From contig BSYO01000016.1 in assembly GCA_033239525.1 (NCBI GenBank), forward strand, positions 11,791,045-11,855,044: a stretch of 64,000 nt of DNA. The letters are read 5' to 3'. The notes under the pieces were generated by a model that ran no database searches, was not told the DNA's origin, and saw nothing but the letters and a program-made list of their open reading frames with translations. The translations under genes were made by a program, and so were the position numbers. Below, piece after piece: positions 1 through 11,091 of this stretch. Position 1 is the stretch's first letter. Each line of letters starts with the position of its first letter. This DNA comes from Nepenthes gracilis (taxonomy: Eukaryota; Streptophyta; Magnoliopsida; Caryophyllales; Nepenthaceae).

Positions 1-1760
1 TACTTTGGCTTGCCTCTAGAAGGTTCCCTTATTTTATTAATCCCGTAGTGATAACAAAATACTCCTAATTGAGTTTTAAATTGTCTATGATTTTTATACA
101 ATTTAGATTATTTCTTATATTCTTAACATAATTATAAACCTTTTTTTTTAATATAAGTAAAAAGTTGTCCAAAAGTCATCTCATTTCAGGAGATAGGCTT
201 GCCCCATAAAAGATCAATAAGGTTAGTGAGAATACATTTGTCAAATAAAGTGGGTGAGCAGGTAACAAATCATTTTTTCCAAAATAGATTATTACAGTCT
301 TATTGTTGGAAGATATGGGTGAGAAATAATCCTTATACTATCAAAAATCTTGAAGTATGGGCATCTAAGATTAGATAGCAATATTTTGAAACTTATGATT
401 TCTTCATCAGGATTTCCCATGAAGGCTTGTCTAATCGTGATTATGAGAATTTCTATAGCATTTTCTCATTGTTCAAATTGAATTTTTTCCATCAGGTTAT
501 TCCAATTGAATGGACTCTATATGATTTAAAATGTATTCTTTTTACTATGGTAGTAATAAATTATCCCACCAGAATTAAAGGATTTCTATAAATCACGCAA
601 TAATAATCTTACAAGATTGGTGCTCTGTTATTTGTTGTACTTGGTAGGCTGTAACAGCCATGTCAATGACATGGATTATGCATGTGATTTCATATTCTAA
701 TTTGTTATCTATGTTTCACTTATGGATGGCCTCTCCACTAATGATCTTATTTGGTATTAATTTCATTCTTCATATTGTATATCTTGAGAGTTTGGTCTTT
801 GGTAATAAGCTTTTGTTGGATATGCTCTAGGAGGATTACGAGTGTATTTCTTTTGGCGTTTAATTTTCTTTAATACTTGGTCGTCTTCTTGATCTTCTTC
901 GTCTATGGGTTGGCCTATGGTCTAGACCGTTTTTATTATATTAGGCTGATTTGAGTAAGATGTTGAACGTGTTGGTTGTTGAATGTTTTGGTTTAGTATT
1001 TCTAAAAGAATATCTATTCATTTTGGAGGTAATTTATTTATGTCCTTTTGAGTGTATAAGGTGAACTAGGTAAGGTTGAGATATTATACGAAAATTGATT
1101 TCCCATTTGAAGAGTATTTTCTATTCTATCTAATTATGTGGCAACAACATGTAAAATTTGTGATTGATAATTATTCTGTTCATAAATATTTTTAATATCA
1201 TCTAATGTGACCTCTGACGTTAATTCTCTATCTAATCTCCTTTTATAAGGAACAATCCATACCTATAAGCTATCTATATTTCATTTAACAGTAGTTAATA
1301 GGGGATGTACAGAAGTAATGTGTTTTCCACTAATGGTTGTCCATTAGTCGATTATTTGTGTTTTAATATTAACTTGATTATGTTCAAATAATTTTGATGT
1401 AGGCATTAAATGATTTTTATCAATATAGGGTAAAATCATTTTTAAAATGGTAAATCTATTTTGAGCAAGTTCATGGTTTATTTCCAAAATTTTCTATATT
1501 CTTCTATTTGTTTTCTGCATAAAAAATTTAAAATATTTTTTCTAAGAAAATTATTTTTATTTGACATAAACTCATTTATATATTTATTTTTATTTATTTA
1601 TTCCAGTCTGTTCAAATATCATTTTTATTTTTATTTATTCCAATATCCCATATTTGAAATAAATTCGACCTTGTTGGTAATTATATTTATGGATTGCATA
1701 TTCGATAATGTTGGGGACTGTGGAGTATTCTGAGTAATTATTTTAGGAATAAGATTTATA
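1..1760 (-). mobile_element. Endogenous pararetrovirus relic (Caulimoviridae), capsid-protein region
   Basis: Read on the minus strand, this AT-rich stretch gives short protein pieces in shifting frames whose order matches the coat (gag-like) region of plant caulimovirids of the Petuvirus/Florendovirus kind. In N-to-C order they are a DDIKNIYEQNN-type segment (about 1215-1172), a basic KKYTRNPP segment (about 870-830), a WWDN motif (571-560) and a LLSNLRCP motif (381-359). The WWDN and LRCP motifs are typical of the capsid domain of that family (recall, not a search). Many stops and several frameshifts separate the pieces, so nothing here could make a working protein. The relic runs off the left edge of the window. 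Polymerase regions are not in view. The family call is fairly sure and the genus is not. Confidence 0.6.
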
Positions 1761-1899
1761 TTTTCTACATGTCTAGAGTCTTGAGAATATATTAATTAAA
1801 ATCGAATACTTATAGATGGTCTAGGAGTTTCATATTCAGATATTATAGTATGATGTCTTGTTATACTCAAGTTTAATGATCTAGGTATTTATGGAATAT

Positions 1900-2166
1900 G
1901 AGTTGGTCTAAAATTTTAGATTTCAATTGTTAGAATATCACGTTATCTTCTTTAGTACTAGCCGTTCCAATATTGAAAAAAATGCACCTTTAAAAATCTT
2001 GTAGGTAATAAAATCATCAATAAAACGCCTAATAACTTATTGGGTATTGTGAATGTAGGAAAAAAAATACCATTTAGATAATGGGAGAATTTTTCATTCA
2101 AATTGAATTGGTAGTATTCATCACAATAAATAATTGTGAAGAGACATCTAATAAACAATCATGAAG
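1900..2166 (+). repeat. Intron 1 segment duplicated with PP2C exon 2
   Basis: This segment matches the sequence upstream of the minus-strand exon 2 (about 9862-10120 reversed). Both copies can be read as ...LLEYHVIFF.S.SR.NIEK..., ending in a TAG. I do not recognise the protein and it may be chance. In the right copy the reading frame extends to 10242 (72 codons, unidentified). The segment shows that the duplicated block included intron as well as exon. Confidence 0.55.
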
Positions 2167-2533
2167 GATTCGCTTCAGAACATCAAAAAATGTCACGGAT
2201 GTAATATGGAAGGCTATTCAGGCAACAAAAGACGAGTTTTTGTATATTATTAGCAAGCAATGGTCCTTGAAGGCACAGATTACTGCAGTTTGTTCATGCT
2301 GTCTAGTAAGAGTTATATACAGTGGAGTACTTTATATTGCCAACGTCAGTGATCCTCATGCTATTTTGGGAAGGCTTGTCAAAGCAACAGGAGAGATCCT
2401 ATCCATTCAGCTTTCAGCAGAACAAAATGCTTGTATTGAGTCTATAAGACAGGAGCTATGATCTTTGCACCCACATGATTCACAGATCGTCATGTTAAAA
2501 CATAATGTTTGGTTTGTGTAGGGCCTCATTTAG
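2167..2533 (+). pseudogene. Inverted duplicate of PP2C exon 2
   Basis: A plus-strand copy of the exon at 9861-9495, of the same length, with segments such as [20 protein letters not shown] and LSAEQNACIESIRQEL. It has lost the acceptor AG context (AAG in place of CAG) and the donor-side CAG is TTAG. Stop codons interrupt it after RQEL and near the end (VWFV*GLI*). Homology to the other copy continues upstream into intron sequence (about 1900-2166 against 10120-9862) and ends about 12 bp after the donor. Confidence 0.8.
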
Positions 2534-2591
2534 GTAGATATTTAGTAAAGAAAAATCGACTGATCACATAGTGCTTAGTGAATCGTAATGG

Positions 2592-2846
2592 TCACCAGGA
2601 GAATCTCACATTCAGTAGACTTCTTTGAATAATATCAACCACTTCCTGATTGCTAAGGTGCTCCCATAGGCCATCAGAAGCAAATATAATGAACTGATCA
2701 TCTAGCTGCAGTTCATGCACTGAGATTGCTAGTTCTAAACTCAAAATCGGTCTTTGAAAGGGTTCGTTGAGATGAAACTTGGCATATAAAGGTTCTCTGT
2801 TGTACTCGGCCATCTTCAAATATACATCTCCGATGGACCTTGACAC
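2592..2846 (-). pseudogene. PP2C pseudogene exon 3
   Basis: Starts at a GCAG acceptor (2850-2847). It encodes [11 protein letters not shown], then [11 protein letters not shown], then [20 protein letters not shown] and VDII. The ASDGLW motif contains a conserved metal-site aspartate. Similarity to the family ends after VDIIQ and the frame closes at 2592. The expected last exon does not follow. Instead, the inverted copy of exon 2 lies on the other strand, so the gene end was probably lost in that rearrangement. Confidence 0.85.
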
Positions 2847-2849
2847 CTG

Positions 2850-3580
2850 CAACCAACACTTCTTAGGCATCAGATGATCTAGCAGGATAAGGTCGAAAGT
2901 CATATGAATTACAAGCTAGAAGAACCCATAAGATCAACATTCAAGAATAGAGGACGCAACATTCTTCAAAGATGGTATTATGCCTATGTACTGAGAACTA
3001 ACCGACAAGATCGCGATATCAGCCGACACACTAAACAAATGTCTATGTATCGGCCGATATTTTCCTAAATTTCGATTTGCAAATAAGATTTTGCTTAAAC
3101 ATTGTATAGAGATTGTTTATGATTCAAGTATGTTAGATTTGGGTTACAACGGAGAACTAGAAAATCGTAGTAGTTTGCAATTCTTCAGTTTGGATTGTGC
3201 ATTTAAATTCTAATAGAACTGCACAAGTTATCAAAATAGTGATTGGTCAAACGAAAAGTACATTAGCTAATGGCATTTCAATACTTGGGCTGTAGAATAA
3301 ATTTGGGTAAGAGGGAAAGGAGGAGGAACATTGCTTCAATTAAGTATAAAAGAAAATAATAGAAAGAAAATAAAATATTCTATGAATATCCTAAAGGCTA
3401 TTGAAATTATAAAAAATTTATGATCACAAGATAAAGTTAAATCCAGCTTAGTATCATATCATTGACGAAGTAATACATGATCATAGACGAAAGAAGATTT
3501 CTTGTATCATATTTTCTCAACTACAAAACAATTCAGAAATTAAATCATGACCCATTATCAAGAATCGTTGTATGATGTAG
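2850..3580. other. PP2C intron 2, left part
   Basis: AT-rich intron sequence between the exon 3 acceptor and the Copia element. I see no other coding or RNA feature in it. Confidence 0.5.
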
Positions 3581-3585
3581 CTTTA

Positions 3586-4243
3586 TGTTGGAACAAAACG
3601 CGCGGAGGGCCGAGCGGACACAACGCTCGGACAGGAACAGAGAGCAAAGGCTCTCTGACGGACGAGAGAGGTAGAGAGAGAAGATATGAAAGGGAACACA
3701 CAAGTTTAACGTGGAAGACCCTTCTCTAGGTGAGGGAAAATCACAAAAGAATACACTATAAAAGATTATTACAATCGTTAGCTACTCAAGCTTCAAACGA
3801 AAGAATCAAGTGTATGCCTTTCTCTCTCTACAAAGCTTGCTCGCACAGCTCTCTCAATACTCACCTATATTCAAAGTTGCCACACACACATATATATATA
3901 TACACGTCCAGGATGCCAGCGTGGATTGCCGGCCCGGGACGACACCACTATTTGCCACCTGCGGCCACCATTATCAGCCGGCGGTGTGGTGGGAAAAATG
4001 GCCAGGCTATCATGTGACGCGAGCATGCGTGTCGAGATAACTTGATCTGCCACTGGAAAGCTGCTCCCCTTTGCGGCGTCAATCAGCGCAGTCTGCGAAA
4101 GTAAAGCCACTGCAGGCCCACGTGGCGAAGTCCACGTCTCACGACAATAGGCTCCTCGTCTGTGCTCGGACATTACCAAACAAGAGTCCTCGTCCAAAGA
4201 CGCAAAGAGAGTCCGCGGACATTCCACTCGGGAGTGACTGACA
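3586..4243 (-). repeat. 3' LTR of the Copia element
   Basis: Pairs with 8230-8894. The outer end is TGTTGGAACA-type, while the inner end reads TGACA where the partner has CCCCAACA. It contains a TATA-rich stretch near 3893-3905 and the CACCTAGAGAAGGGTCTTCCACGTTAAA-type R-region shared by many Copia LTRs (read on the minus strand). The stretch 3915-4180 differs from its partner by many small indels while the flanks are nearly identical. Confidence 0.88.
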
Positions 4244-4256
4244 AACTTCCCCTCAC
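4244..4256 (-). promoter_or_regulatory. Polypurine tract of the Copia element
   Basis: On the minus strand this reads GTGAGGGGAAGTT, abutting the 3' LTR. The same tract, with near-identical flanks, occurs in the non-autonomous element at 13009-13021. Confidence 0.8.
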
Positions 4257-4269
4257 GACCAGAGTGGGA

Positions 4270-4914
4270 GTAAGGTCGATTAGACCAGCAATGGCACAAC
4301 AAGTTTCTAACTTTCCTTTGGCAAAATCTTGGTCATCATGTCGACCCATTATCGTCCGGCGGACCTTTCCAATTGTGTTGCCCATCATCAAAAACATCTC
4401 TCACCCAATGATATCGCACGTCAATGTGCTTTGACCGAGAATGGAATGAGGAGTTCTTACACAAGTGAATGGCACTCATTTTGTCACAAAGGATCTCGTA
4501 CGCCTCTTGCCTTAGACCCGATTCTTGGGACGAACCTTTTCATCCATGACATTTCCTTGCAGGCCTCGGTCACGGCAATGAACTCCATACGTGGTCGAGA
4601 GAGCGACTTATACCAGCAACTTGGACTGCCGAGGAGACCGCCCCTCAGCAAATTTCACCAAGTATCGGACGTTGATTTCCTAGAATCAGCGTCCCGCCAT
4701 ATATCTGCGTCCGTGTACGCAATTAATCGAGGCTTCTCTTCTCCAAACATCAAACCCACCTTGGAGGTCCCGCGCAAATATCGAAGATCCACTTCACCGC
4801 GGACGATGCTCCATCCACGGGTTTGATAGAAATCTGCAAACAAGGCCAACCGCATGAGCAATGTCCGGCCGCGTACATAAGACTGCCAACGGCCGAGGAG
4901 TCAGGAACCTTACT
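4270..4914 (-). pseudogene. Copia RNase H remnant
   Basis: Contains AVKWIF, then RYLRGTSKVGLMFG, then AYTDADIWRDADSRKSTS, which is the Copia RNase H core with its first aspartate (normally YxDADxAGD). The C-terminal part (MTK.LPK..L) is readable to about 4300 in a different frame, just ahead of the PPT. Confidence 0.8.
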
Positions 4915-5760
4915 CATGCGCGCCCTTTCAGTGTCAGGGGCGGACACTGGCTGCTACTCGATCTGAAATGGTTGGCCGGTGGGGGTCTTTGTGGCTTGGA
5001 CCCTTCCATATTGAATCTTTGAAGCACCTTTTCAATATAACCCTCCTGTGACAGCCAAAGCTTCTTGCCCCCTCGGTCGCGAGAAATCCTGATTCCCAGA
5101 ATCTGTTTCGCCGGTCCGAGGTCTTTCATGGCGAAAGACTGTCCCAGTTGCTTCTTCAGCTCCATGATCCGAGCACTATTTTGTCCGACAACAAGCATGT
5201 CGTCCACATAAAGGAGAAGGATGACGAAATCGTTGTCCGAGAACACGCACAAAGACACGGTGGTCCGAGGAAGTCTTATGGTAACCTTGCTTGACCATAT
5301 GGGGACTCGAACTTCCGGTACCTTTGTCTCGGAGCTTGTTTCGGCCCATTACAAGCTCTTCTTCAAACGACAAACAAGTCCCTCCTTTCCTTTAACTTCA
5401 AAGCCATCTGGTTGCTCCATGTAGATCTCTTCCTCTAGATCTCCATGGAGAAAGGCCGTCCGGACATCTAGTTGCTCAACCTCCGAGGTCAACGCGCCGC
5501 CGATCCGAGCACCCACGGACCGAGGACATCTTCACACGGGCGCAAAAATTTCATCAAAGTCAACACCCTTTCGTTGACCAAATCCATGACCACAAGTCGT
5601 GCCTTGTGTCTTGGGGCTTCGGGTCCTCGGTTGCTTTCGGGCGGAAGACCCATTTATTCTTGAGCCTTCTTCCCCTTAGGCAATTTTGCCGGTGAAACGT
5701 ATGGTTCTTATGGAGGGAAGTCATTTCTTCCTCCATGGCTTCAACCATTTATCCTTCTCA
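4914..5760 (-). pseudogene. Copia reverse transcriptase remnant
   Basis: It starts near 5750 with MEEEMTSLHKN and KNKWVFR, the usual opening of Copia RT. The catalytic YVDD box lies in LLLYVDDMLVVG (about 5200), followed by MKDLGPAKQILGIRI and FNMEGSKP. Sequence between 5560 and 5260 is split by several indels. Confidence 0.85.
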
Positions 5761-6047
5761 AGCACTACTCATGGCCTCTTGAAGTCCTCCTGGTTCTCTG
5801 CATCGAGTAAGGAGGACAAACTCATTAGGTTTGGAAGGCGGACGGACGGACGTCTCACTCTGGACGGCCGTCTCACTTGGGCTACCTCATCCTGTGAGGT
5901 ACCACTTCTTCAACACGATCTTGAGGCGTCGTACTCGCTTTGATCTGGTTGCGATTACCCCTTGATCCGGGACATCGGATACAAGAGGCCACAGACGGAC
6001 AGTTTCAATCTCAACTGTGTCCGTCAGGAGGTGCAAAAAAGGGGACT

Positions 6048-7017
6048 TCACATTTTCTCAATGTCCTCTATGGTCTCATCCTCAACGAAGACCACGTCAC
6101 GGGATCGAACCCGACTTCCTCGTTTTGGGTCATAAAGCACTGTACCCAAATTCCTCCTCACCATAGTGAGAAAAACACATTGTAGTGTCTTTGGCTCCAG
6201 TTTGGTCCTCTCATCTCTCGGAACATGGACAAAGGCCTTGCAGCCAAAAGTCATGAGATAGATTTGTATGAAGGTTCTTTCCCGGTCCAAAAGCAGCTCG
6301 GGAACTTCCCCGTGCGAGAGGCTTCTCAGGCGGCGGTTAATAACATGGGCGGCCGTTCTCAAGGCCTCGGCCCAAAGGATCCTCGCAGCCTTGCCTCGAT
6401 AAAGCATGCACCTAACCCTTTCCATGAGGGTGCGGTTCATCCTTTCGGCCCCTCCGTTCATCCGTGGCGTCTTTGGTGGAGTCTTCGATGTTTGATGCCA
6501 TGAGCTCTACGGTAGGCATCAAACCGCCCAATGTACTCGCCACCGTTATCGCTCCTTATAGCCTTTAGTCTCCTCCCGGTCTCCCGCTCAACAAGGACAT
6601 GGGGCTGTTGAAAAGTTTCGCGACTGGTCCTTGGTCTTTAGAGGAAACACCCACAACTTCCTCGAACAATCGTCTATGAAGGTCACAAAATCTGCGCACC
6701 TCAAAAGACTTCTCAGGGAGAGGGCCACACACGTCCGTGTGTACAAGCTCAAGATCTCGGACTTCTTGGAAGTTACGTCTCCGGAGAAGGAGACTCTTCT
6801 TTGCTTCCCGCCATGCGGTGCGGACACGTCCTAGGCATGTCTCCATCCACCTCGGGGATGAGACCCTTCCGGCCAAGTGACCCATGCCACGCTCACTCAT
6901 GTGTCCGAGCCTCTTGTGCAAAGATCCAGGGACTCCGTACTCCTCGTGGCATTTACCTCGGCTACTTGACTGAGCTTTCAAAATATAAAGGCCGGATGCC
7001 TTAGTTCCGCAAGGCAA
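6048..7017 (-). pseudogene. Copia integrase remnant
   Basis: The pre-integrase segment LHKRLGHMSERGM (about 6920) supplies the HHCC zinc region. The core follows with LELVHTDVCGPL and FVTFIDDCSRKLWVFPLKTK. NGGAERMNRTLMERVR (about 6460) is the conserved core end, followed by a C-terminal region with FGCKAFVHVP. It inserts element cDNA into host DNA. Frameshifts lie around 6800-6560 and at 6465. Confidence 0.85.
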
Positions 7018-7019
7018 TG

Positions 7020-7440
7020 ACCATGGAGCCCTTGGTCATTTTGATCTGCCGTCGCGAGAAGACGCAAGTAACCTTCATCATCCGATTGCCCAACCGAGAT
7101 GATATTCGACTGATGTCGGGGCGTGCGGGCGTCCTTTTAGAGTCGGCCTGGCTCAGTACTCATCACCAACGTGATGTCTCCTCGTCCTATGAACTCGGAC
7201 GTACGCTTGTGCCCATTCTCGGTACTCACGGGGCACAAGGAGCATAAGTGGAGCTTGGTTCTCTGGGAGGTAACGTCAAGCGCGCAGAGTCCACCACCCA
7301 ATCCGAGGACTGTTCTGCCACAGCCATCAAGTCCTCAGACTCACAAGTTAAGAGGAGATCCGCTCCTGTCACAACAGAGACCGAGGACTCTTCCTCGCCT
7401 CGTCTCTTTTCGCCCTTCTGCTTTCCAGCGTTCTCACGCT
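7020..7440 (-). pseudogene. Copia protease remnant
   Basis: Downstream of the knuckle the frame reads DWVVDSA, where Copia proteases have WVxDSGAS. The active-site Gly is lost or shifted by an indel, and the rest of the domain is split among frames. It would be a retropepsin that matures Gag-Pol. Confidence 0.6.
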
Positions 7441-8216
7441 TCCATTTGTAGCAGAACTTTTTGATGTGGCCCTTCTTGCCACAATGATGGCACTCCATGT
7501 CTTGATACCGAGAACGTGACTTACTCCGCCCTTTGTCTTCAGACTTTGGGCCACGTCCTCGGCTTCTTCCCCTCGATTCCGTGACAAGGACCTCGGGCTG
7601 CTGAGAGGTAGACGTTCCCTGAGAAAGCCGTCGTACTTCCTCGTTGCCACGACTCCCTTCACCATCTCAAAAGTGTCACCCACCTTTGTTCGGAGTGTGT
7701 TGGCGATCGTGACCCTCATGGTTTCCCATGTGTCAGGGAGAGTTGCTAGGAGCCAAAGTCCTAGCACCTCGTCCTCGAACTTAATGCCCATCTTGTTGAG
7801 CCGGTCCACGCATCCCTCGAACTCGTTTAAGTGGTCGGCTTGACGGAAGATCCGTCCTTGTGCGGATATGGACCAACCGCATCAAATGGTAAATTTTATT
7901 GTTACGGATTTGGAGGCAAAGAGCTTCTCGACTTCTCCCAAAGGGCTTTGGCATTTGTCTCCTACTGACGTGGTTGTACGTTCGTCCTGGCTTTGCGGAT
8001 GAAGCCGCACACTGTTTGTGCTCCAACGCCCGGACCCGCGTCCGTTTTTTCGGCCCGGTTTTTCGAGGCGAAGACCGGATCGTGCATAGACTTGGCGAAA
8101 AAGCAAATCGAGACATTTTGCTGCCGGATGTCAAAGTTTGAGCCGTTCAAACAAACCATCTTGCTGCCAAACTCCATTTCTGATAACAAGCAAAGGTCAC
8201 CGTGCAAACAACCTGT
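7440..8216 (-). pseudogene. Copia gag remnant with zinc knuckle
   Basis: Broken gag in element sense. The N-terminal part is in shifting frames (about 8200-7880). A better-preserved central part (7809 downward) reads LNKMGIKFEDEVLGLWLLATLPDTWE, typical of Copia gag. A CCHC knuckle, CHHCGKKGHIKKFC, lies near 7490-7450 with all four ligands kept. Gag packages the element RNA in virus-like particles in the cytoplasm. At least three frames are needed to read it. Confidence 0.8.
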
Positions 8217-8227
8217 CTCTGATACCA
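8217..8227 (-). promoter_or_regulatory. Primer binding site, initiator Met tRNA type
   Basis: On the minus strand this reads TGGTATCAGAG, the standard complement of the 3' end of tRNA-iMet used by plant Copia elements. It lies 2 bp inside the 5' LTR. Confidence 0.85.
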
Positions 8228-8229
8228 CT

Positions 8230-8894
8230 TGTTGGAACAAAGCGCGCGGAAGGCCGAGCGGACACAACGCTCGGACAGGAACAGAGAGCAAAGGCTCTCT
8301 GACGGACGAGAGAGGTAGAGAGAGAAGATATGAAAGGGAACACACAAGTTTAACGTGGAAGACCCTTCTCTAGGTGAGGGAAAACCACAAAAGAATACAC
8401 TATAAAAGATTATTACAATCGTTAGCTACTCAAGCTTCAAACGAAAGAATCAAGTGTATGCCTTTCTCTCTCTACAAAGCTTGCTCGCACAGCTCTCTCA
8501 ATACTCACCTATATTCAAAGTTGCCACACACACACATATATATATATACACGTCCAGGATGCCAGCGTGGATTGCCAGCCAGGACGACAGCCACCCAACT
8601 GCCACCCTGCAGCCACCATTCTGTCGGCAGTGTGGTGGGAAAATGGCGCAGGACTGTCATGGCAGCCGCAGGCATGCGTGTCAGATGACAGTCCTGCCAC
8701 CTGGAAAGCTGCTCCCACTGCGGCGTCCAATCAGCGCAGTCTGCAGAAACGGCCACTGCAGGCCCACGTGAGCAGAGTCCACGTCTACGACAATAGGCTC
8801 CTCGTCTACTGTGCTCGGACATTACCAAACAAGAGTCCTCGTCCAAAGACGCAAAGAGAGTCCGCGGACATTCCACTCGGGAGTGACCCCAACA
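8230..8894 (-). repeat. 5' LTR of the Copia element
   Basis: In element sense it begins TGTTGGGGTCACTCC (at 8894) and ends GTTCCAACA (at 8230). A TATA-rich run lies at about 8536-8550. It is followed directly by the primer binding site. Confidence 0.9.
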
Positions 8895-8899
8895 CTTTA

Positions 8900-9494
8900 C
8901 CTACTTATTCCATGAGAACAGAGGTCTAGGATCCAACCAACGTTTCAATGTGCATTAATATGTATGCGCATGGGTTCTTCAAGACTCACATTCAAAATCA
9001 TCAAACTTAGACTACAAATTAATTAGACATCTTTCTTCAATTATCACCAAAAACGTATCAACATCCAGACTTTATAGAGTCCATCAACCATGAAAAAATC
9101 AAGCAAACAAAGGAGAATTCTAGGAATGATCACAAAATCATTTTAATAACCTAACCAGTTTGGTCCAGAAGGCTAGCTAAAACAAGAATTACTAATAACA
9201 GCTTTGCAGATCCATGAACGTGTAATACAAAAGATTTCAAGGTTTTACCAAACTTCTAGTGGAGATCGGGACAAGATGAAGAGGAGGAAGATTATACATG
9301 ATCGACAGACAAAAAGCAACATGGGCAACACTTTAATCCTTTCCTTGGCAAACTTTTACATGAAAAAATAATGATATTGCCAAATCCCAATGTCCTGGTA
9401 ATCCAACATTTCTTAAGATAAAGCCAAATTATTTGACAAAGTATACAAGTCATAAATCATCTCTTAAAATCTTCATTAAAATATAAATATCTAC
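8900..9494. other. PP2C intron 2, right part
   Basis: Intron sequence between the Copia element and exon 2. No coding segment was recognised. Confidence 0.5.
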
Positions 9495-9861
9495 CTGTAT
9501 GAGGCCTTTCACGTGCCAAACATTATGTTTTAACACGACGATCTGTGAATTATACGGGTGCAAAGATTGTAGCTCCTGTCTCATGGACTCAATACAAGCA
9601 TTATGTTCCGTTGAAAGCTGAATAGATAGGGCCTCTCCCGTTGCTCTAACAAGTTTTTCCAAAAAAATACGAGGATCACCGACGTTGGCAATATAAAGTA
9701 CTCCACTGCATATAACTCTGACTAAACAACGTAAACCAGCTGCAGCAATCTGCGCCTTCAAGGACCACTGCCTGCTCACAACAGAGAAAAACCGTCTGTT
9801 GTTGCCGGAGTAGCCTTCCTTATTACGTCTGCAAACATCCACTAATGCTCTGAAGCAAATC
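9495..9861 (-). pseudogene. PP2C pseudogene exon 2
   Basis: Bounded by a CAG acceptor (9864-9862) and a donor (GTAGAT from 9494). It encodes the PP2C core: [12 protein letters not shown], then [10 protein letters not shown] (family consensus ANAGDSR), then [18 protein letters not shown], then [11 protein letters not shown]. An in-frame TAG sits near the 5' end, and one base is missing around 9785, so two frames are needed. It joins in phase with [11 protein letters not shown] of exon 3, as in functional homologues. Confidence 0.85.
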
Positions 9862-11086
9862 CTGCGTGATAGTTTATTAGATATCTCTTCATAATTATTT
9901 ATTGTGTTGAAGACTATCAGTTCAATTTGAATGAAAAATTCTCCTATTACCTAAACAATATTTTTTTTTCGGCATTTATAGTACCTGATAAGTTGTTAGG
10001 CATTTTATTAATTGTTTTATTACCTACAAGATTATTAACAGTGCATGTTTTTCAATATTGGGACGGCTAGAATTGAAGAAGATAACGTGATATTCCAACA
10101 ACTCAGATTTCAAATAACGTGACAAAACAAATACGTCCAACGGGGATGGAAAGTTAAATCCTAACACTGATTTGCTAGTACCCGATAATAATGTACAAAT
10201 ACTTCTTGCACAAGGAGGCAGAGAGACTATAAAGTCTGCCATAAATTAAAATCCACTAGATCCGAAATGAAACATTCATATTATGAAGAAACAATGTTTA
10301 CTAAAAGTAGACTTTGTAGAAAACCGGATAGAAAAGAGGGCCTGTATACTCAAGTGACCAGCTCAGTGGAAATCCACTTTGTATTCCATGTAAATTAGCT
10401 GGCCTTGATTAGACCATGCTGACCAGAGAGGAGCATGCCCATAAGGGCACCGATGAGATTTTGGTTTTTCAAGATTTCATTTCTATTCCTATGCTTTATC
10501 TGTTGATCTTTTCCCACTTGGATTAGTTGGTTGTCACTGGGTTTCCGTCATTTGGTTTGGCTCTACATGGCTCGAGGAATCTTTTAGACTCATGAAAGGT
10601 GCCTTGCTTTTGTATGCTCTTTTTCTCTAATACATCTCTCATTATTTTATACAACAAAATAATAAAGAAGCATTCTAAGCATCCACAACCCGTTCAAAAG
10701 GAAAGCAATAAATGACTTCTAGAACCATAAAAATCTCACTAAATCAACCTCAAAGGTGAACGTATTCACAAAATAAATGATATTATATAGAAGTGGAAGA
10801 ATCTGAACTTATCAATGAACAAAATATTGTAGAATCAAAAGGCGCTACTAGATAATGTATTTCTAGCAGTGCAAGGATATCCAAAAAATAAATTTAGTTC
10901 TTTATCATATCAAAAAAAAATGTGCATTCTGTTTTGTTTCTTGCTTGTGAATATACAGCTATGCACCATTTATTGAGAAAAGTTCACAATTTGTATAGAC
11001 TCTCTCCATTATTGGTTTCAACTTGTCACTTTATTCATGCAACTTTCGATCACAAAATTAATGGTATAGTTTTTATTATTTTATTA
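9862..11086. other. PP2C intron 1, proximal part
   Basis: AT-rich intron sequence. The part next to exon 2 (to about 10120) is shared with 1900-2166. A minus-strand frame at 10242-10024 (72 codons) is unidentified. Otherwise I see nothing I can name. Confidence 0.45.
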
Positions 11087-11091
11087 CTAAT

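Larger units (their letters stand above)
3586..8894 (-). mobile_element. Full-length Ty1/Copia element, Tork-like, decayed
   Basis: A 5.3-kb element with two LTRs (3586-4243 and 8230-8894), TSD CTTTA on both sides (3581-3585 and 8895-8899), a tRNA-iMet type PBS and a PPT. Element-sense is the minus strand. Domains in Copia order are gag with zinc knuckle, protease, integrase, reverse transcriptase (YVDD) and RNase H. Frameshifts and stops in every domain make it inactive. RT text such as MSKVPDSSAVGSLMYA resembles the Tork/Tnt1 branch (inference). It lies in intron 2 of the PP2C pseudogene, in the same orientation as the gene. Confidence 0.9.

Noticed and set aside
360..600. Plus-strand frame reading like a protein (EVWASKIR...)
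   Set aside because: The opposite strand gives ordered caulimovirid capsid motifs, so the plus reading is a shadow.
3871..4302. 143-codon minus frame and similar frames in 8505-8876
   Set aside because: They lie within the Copia LTRs and are not shared intact between the two LTRs.
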